Positions 30,641 to 33,566 of a DNA stretch of 33,566 bases are shown one piece after another. A program made the position numbers and the translations under genes. Position 1 is the stretch's first letter; each line of letters opens with the position of its first letter. The notes beneath the pieces are model-generated. The model saw only the letters and a program-made list of their open reading frames with translations. It did no database searches and had not been told where the DNA came from. This DNA is from Candidatus Dormiibacterota bacterium (GTDB lineage: Bacteria; Chloroflexota; Dormibacteria; Aeolococcales; Aeolococcaceae): the NCBI GenBank assembly GCA_003135895.1, contig PNBE01000131.1, positions 2,140-35,705 of the forward strand. Direction: 5' to 3'.

Positions 30641-33346
30641 GTGACTGAAGCGAATCCACACGAATACCCATCGGCCTGGGCGATCGACGCGATCCTCGCA
30701 GATGGCGGCACCGTGCACATACGACCCATCCGGCCCGATGACGCGAGCGCGCATCGTGCATTCTTCGCGCGGCAGTCCGACCAGAGCGTGTACTTTCGTT
30801 TCTTCGGTCCGCGGTCGGAGTTGTCCGATCGCGAGGTCACCCATTTCACGACCGTCGATTACCACGACCGCATGGCGTTCGTCGCATTCCTGCGCGAGGA
30901 GATGATCGCCGTCGGTCGCTACGATCGACTCGCCCACGGTGACGAGGCCGAGGTCGCGTTCGCGGTCGCCGACGAGCACCAGGGTCGCGGGCTGGCCACG
31001 CTGCTCCTCGAGTACCTCGCGACCTACGCGGCGACCCAGGGCATCACCCGCTTCAGTGCCGACACGCTCATCGACAACCGGCAGATGCTCGAAGTCTTCG
31101 AGGCTGCAGGTTTCCGGCGCGAGCGCCGATCCATCGAGCACGGCGTCGTCCATCTCGTCTTCGACATCGAGCCGACCGGCGAGTCACTCGCGGCAATCGA
31201 ACGCCGCGCCTGGACAGCCGGGGTCGCCAGCATCAGAAGAATTCTCCAGCCGCAATCGGTCGCGGTCATCGGCGCGGGACGCAACCCGCAGAGCATCGGA
31301 CAAGCGGTCGTCCGCAACCTCATCGACGGAGGCTTCGCGGGACCGGTGTATCCGGTCAATCCGAACGCCGGCGAGCTCCTCGGACTCACGTGCTCGACGA
31401 GCGTCGAGGCGATCGACGGCGCGGTCGACCTCGCTGTCCTGGCCATCCCGGCCGCCCAGTGCATCGAGGCCGTCGACGCCTGCGGGCGGAAGGGTGTGAA
31501 GGGGCTCGTGGTGATCACCTCGGGATTCGCGGAAGTCGGGGCCGAGGGCGCGGAGTTGCAACGTGAACTGCTCCTGCGAGCCCACCGCCGCGGTATGCGC
31601 GTGGTGGGGCCGAACTGTTTCGGCGTGATCAACACCGCATCGGGGGTGCGCCTCAACGCCACCTTCGCCTCGCGTGCGCCGGCGCCCGGCGGGGTCGCCT
31701 TCGCATCACAGTCCGGGGCGCTCGGGATCGCCGTCCTGGAGCAGTCGCTCACCTCGGGGCTTGGGCTGTCGAGCTTCGTGAGCATGGGCAACAAGTCCGA
31801 TGTCAGCAGCAACGACCTGCTCCGGTACTGGCAGCAGGATGGACAGACCCGTGCAATCCTTCTCTACCTCGAGTCGTTCGGCAATCCTCGGGTGTTCGCG
31901 CGAGTCGCCTCGGTCGTGTCGCGCACCACACCGATCGTCGTCGTGAAATCGGGTCGCAGCTCGGCCGGCAGTCGTGCGGCCGCGTCGCACACGGCTGCGC
32001 TGGCCAGTCCCGACACGGTCGTCGACGCGCTCTTTCGTCAGGCGGGTGTGATTCGCGTCGACACCCTCGAGGAGTTGCTCGATTGCGGGCAGCTGCTGGC
32101 CAATCAGCCCGCCCTGGCGGGTCACCGCCTGGCCATCGTCGGCAACGCCGGCGGTGCGGCGGTGCTGGCGGCCGACGCGTGCGACGCGGCTGGTCTGAGC
32201 GTTCCCGAATTCGATGCGGCAACCCAGGCGGCGCTTCGCGTACTCGCCGGGCGGAACGCGGGTGTGAGCAACCCGGTCGATCTCGGCGCGGGCGCGACCC
32301 CGAAGCTCTTCGACGAGGCGCTGCGAATCGTCCTGGCATCGCCGTCGATCGACGGCGCCGTGGTGATTCTCGCCCCGGTTGCAACCGCCGACCCGGAGGA
32401 GGTCGCCGGTGCAATCGTCGCGATCGATGCCGGGACGCGTCCGATCGTGTTCGTGCATCTCGGTGACAGTGCATCGCCGGCGGCGCTCAGCCACGGAGCT
32501 CGGAAGATACCGTCCTACGCGTTTCCAGAGCGCGCGGTTCGAGCGTTGGGACGCATCGCCGAGCATTCGAGCTGGAAGACTCGACCTGTCGGTCACGCCC
32601 CCCAGCTGGAGGGCGCCGACGCCGGCGCGGCACAGGCGATCGTCAAGACGTACCTCGCCGCGAACAGTGACGGTGGATGGTTGTCACCGGACGAGGCGGT
32701 GGCGATGCTTCGAGCTTTCAGCATCGCGACACCCGGCGAGATCGCGGTCTCCTCTGCCGCCGAGGCGGCGGGTGCAGCATCGCACCTCGGTTTCCCGGTC
32801 GCCCTGAAGGCCATGGGACCAACGATCCTGCACAAATCGGAGGTCGGCGGCGTGCGCCTCGACCTCAGCACTGCTGACGATGTCGCGGAGGCGTTCGCAG
32901 CGATGGCTCGCCGCCTCGGCGACGCCATGGAGGGGGCGATCGTGCAACAGATGATGAGCGGCGTGGAGCTCATCGCCGGAGTGATCACCGACCCGCTGTT
33001 CGGCCCGGTCGTGATGTTTGGGAGCGGAGGGACCGCCGTCGAGCTCTTTGGAGACCGCGTGCTCCGCATCCTGCCCATGACGGATCAGGACGCGCACGAA
33101 ATGGTGCGGTCGATTCGCGGCGCACCGCTGCTCTTCGGTCACCGCGGCGCGCCGCCATGTGACGTGACCGCTGTTGAGGACCTGCTCCTGAGAGTGGCGC
33201 GCCTTGCTGAGGAGGTCCCGCAGCTCGCCGAGATGGACCTCAATCCGGTGCTCGCATCCCCGGACGGCGCCGTGGCCGTCGACGTGCGGGTCCGCCTGAT
33301 GCCCTGGCGTCGCCACGCCGAGACGGAGGTCCGGCGCCTGCGCTGA
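30641..33346 (+). CDS. GNAT acetyltransferase fused to ADP-forming acyl-CoA synthetase (Pat-like)
   Basis: A 901-residue fusion. Residues about 20-175 are a GNAT domain with the acetyl-CoA loop EHQGRGLATLLLEYL (112-126). The rest is an NDP-forming acyl-CoA synthetase: CoA-binding ILQPQSVAVIGAGRNPQSIG (201-220), ligase-like domains with SHTAALASPD including His450, and a C-terminal ATP-grasp (KAMGPTILHKSEVGGVRLDL). Such fusions are protein lysine acetyltransferases in several bacteria, where they inactivate acyl-CoA synthetases; others make acyl-CoA. The histidine at the phosphorylated position is kept, so synthetase activity is possible. It starts at GTG 30641 with GGGGA 10 nt upstream. Confidence 0.92.
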   Translation: MTEANPHEYPSAWAIDAILADGGTVHIRPIRPDDASAHRAFFARQSDQSVYFRFFGPRSELSDREVTHFTTVDYHDRMAFVAFLREEMIAVGRYDRLAHGDEAEVAFAVADEHQGRGLATLLLEYLATYAATQGITRFSADTLIDNRQMLEVFEAAGFRRERRSIEHGVVHLVFDIEPTGESLAAIERRAWTAGVASIRRILQPQSVAVIGAGRNPQSIGQAVVRNLIDGGFAGPVYPVNPNAGELLGLTCSTSVEAIDGAVDLAVLAIPAAQCIEAVDACGRKGVKGLVVITSGFAEVGAEGAELQRELLLRAHRRGMRVVGPNCFGVINTASGVRLNATFASRAPAPGGVAFASQSGALGIAVLEQSLTSGLGLSSFVSMGNKSDVSSNDLLRYWQQDGQTRAILLYLESFGNPRVFARVASVVSRTTPIVVVKSGRSSAGSRAAASHTAALASPDTVVDALFRQAGVIRVDTLEELLDCGQLLANQPALAGHRLAIVGNAGGAAVLAADACDAAGLSVPEFDAATQAALRVLAGRNAGVSNPVDLGAGATPKLFDEALRIVLASPSIDGAVVILAPVATADPEEVAGAIVAIDAGTRPIVFVHLGDSASPAALSHGARKIPSYAFPERAVRALGRIAEHSSWKTRPVGHAPQLEGADAGAAQAIVKTYLAANSDGGWLSPDEAVAMLRAFSIATPGEIAVSSAAEAAGAASHLGFPVALKAMGPTILHKSEVGGVRLDLSTADDVAEAFAAMARRLGDAMEGAIVQQMMSGVELIAGVITDPLFGPVVMFGSGGTAVELFGDRVLRILPMTDQDAHEMVRSIRGAPLLFGHRGAPPCDVTAVEDLLLRVARLAEEVPQLAEMDLNPVLASPDGAVAVDVRVRLMPWRRHAETEVRRLR

Positions 33347-33390
33347 TCGTCGGGATGGGCCGGATGGCACTGAGCCGGTAGGGTCGCGAC

Positions 33391-33566
33391 CTAGATCGAC
33401 GCGAGGTCCAAAGACCCACGCACGCAGCTCTCGCAGTACCAGATTGGTGGCCCCGACCCTTGTCCGCGCTCACGCACGTCGCCTCCGGACATTCCCGAGT
33501 AGGCAAAGTGCTCCAGCTCGGCGTTGCATCTGGCGCACCTCGTGTGCCCGAAAGCCCATTGGTACA
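33391..33566 (-). CDS. zinc-ribbon protein, C-terminal part (cut by window edge)
   Basis: The minus-strand frame entering from the right edge reads YQWAFGHTRCARCNAELEHF and later IWYCESCVRGSLDLASI before TAG 33391. Two C-x2-C pairs (CARC and CESC) about 33 residues apart form a zinc-ribbon-like module. The start and full length lie outside the window. It is convergent with the GNAT-acyl-CoA synthetase gene, 44 nt away. No function can be given. Confidence 0.55.
   Translation of the reverse strand, partial: YQWAFGHTRCARCNAELEHFAYSGMSGGDVRERGQGSGPPIWYCESCVRGSLDLASI

Overview
This is a GC-rich bacterial chromosome segment with no rRNA, tRNA, CRISPR array, phage or transposase gene that I can see. 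The gene set (a complete V/A-type rotary ATPase, a pyruvate:ferredoxin oxidoreductase, several universal stress proteins, a DUF6629-type membrane protein and a heterodimeric ABC exporter) suggests an Actinomycetota- or Chloroflexota-like organism that lives with little or no oxygen for part of its life. I cannot fix the phylum by eye.

Layout. 1-380: N-terminus of an aldehyde dehydrogenase cut by the window edge (minus). 551-5383: a minus-strand operon for pyruvate:ferredoxin oxidoreductase (porG-porA-porB), followed by a GltD-like FAD/NADPH subunit with a built-in ferredoxin tail and a small membrane protein. 5638-6468: a short-chain dehydrogenase, with a malic-enzyme fragment upstream. 6832-9534: an MgtA-like P-type ATPase. 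9605-14947: a patchwork of stress genes, namely a PPOX-fold flavin protein, a CBS-BON protein, universal stress proteins, a two-domain kinase/AAA protein, and at least two decayed genes (a USP and a kinase fragment). 15035-22601: a nine-gene V/A-ATPase operon in the order H-C-I-K-F-E-A-B-D. 22683-23351: a DUF6629-type membrane protein, divergent from the ABC exporter pair at 23624-27318. 27482-30493: USP, GAF-GGDEF protein, USP. 30641-33346: a GNAT-acyl-CoA synthetase fusion. A zinc-ribbon protein is cut by the right edge.

How it fits together. Pyruvate oxidation without NAD-linked dehydrogenase, aldehyde and alcohol-type dehydrogenases, ion-pumping ATPases and many USP/CBS/kinase proteins resemble the mycobacterial DosR (dormancy, hypoxia/NO) regulon, which contains USPs, the CBS protein Hrp1, the kinase/AAA protein Rv2004c and the P-type ATPase CtpF. 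The sequence supports this independently. A partly palindromic motif of the form RGGAC-N4-GRCCC, close to the known DosR box, lies just upstream of the POR operon, the dehydrogenase, the MgtA-like ATPase, the V-ATPase operon and the ABC/DUF6629 divergent promoter, in three places as tandem pairs about 24 bp apart. In addition, the MgtA-like gene and the first V-ATPase gene share the same 5' module: box, about 40-nt leader and the first 19 codons. No sensor kinase or response regulator is in the window, so the regulator itself is inferred.
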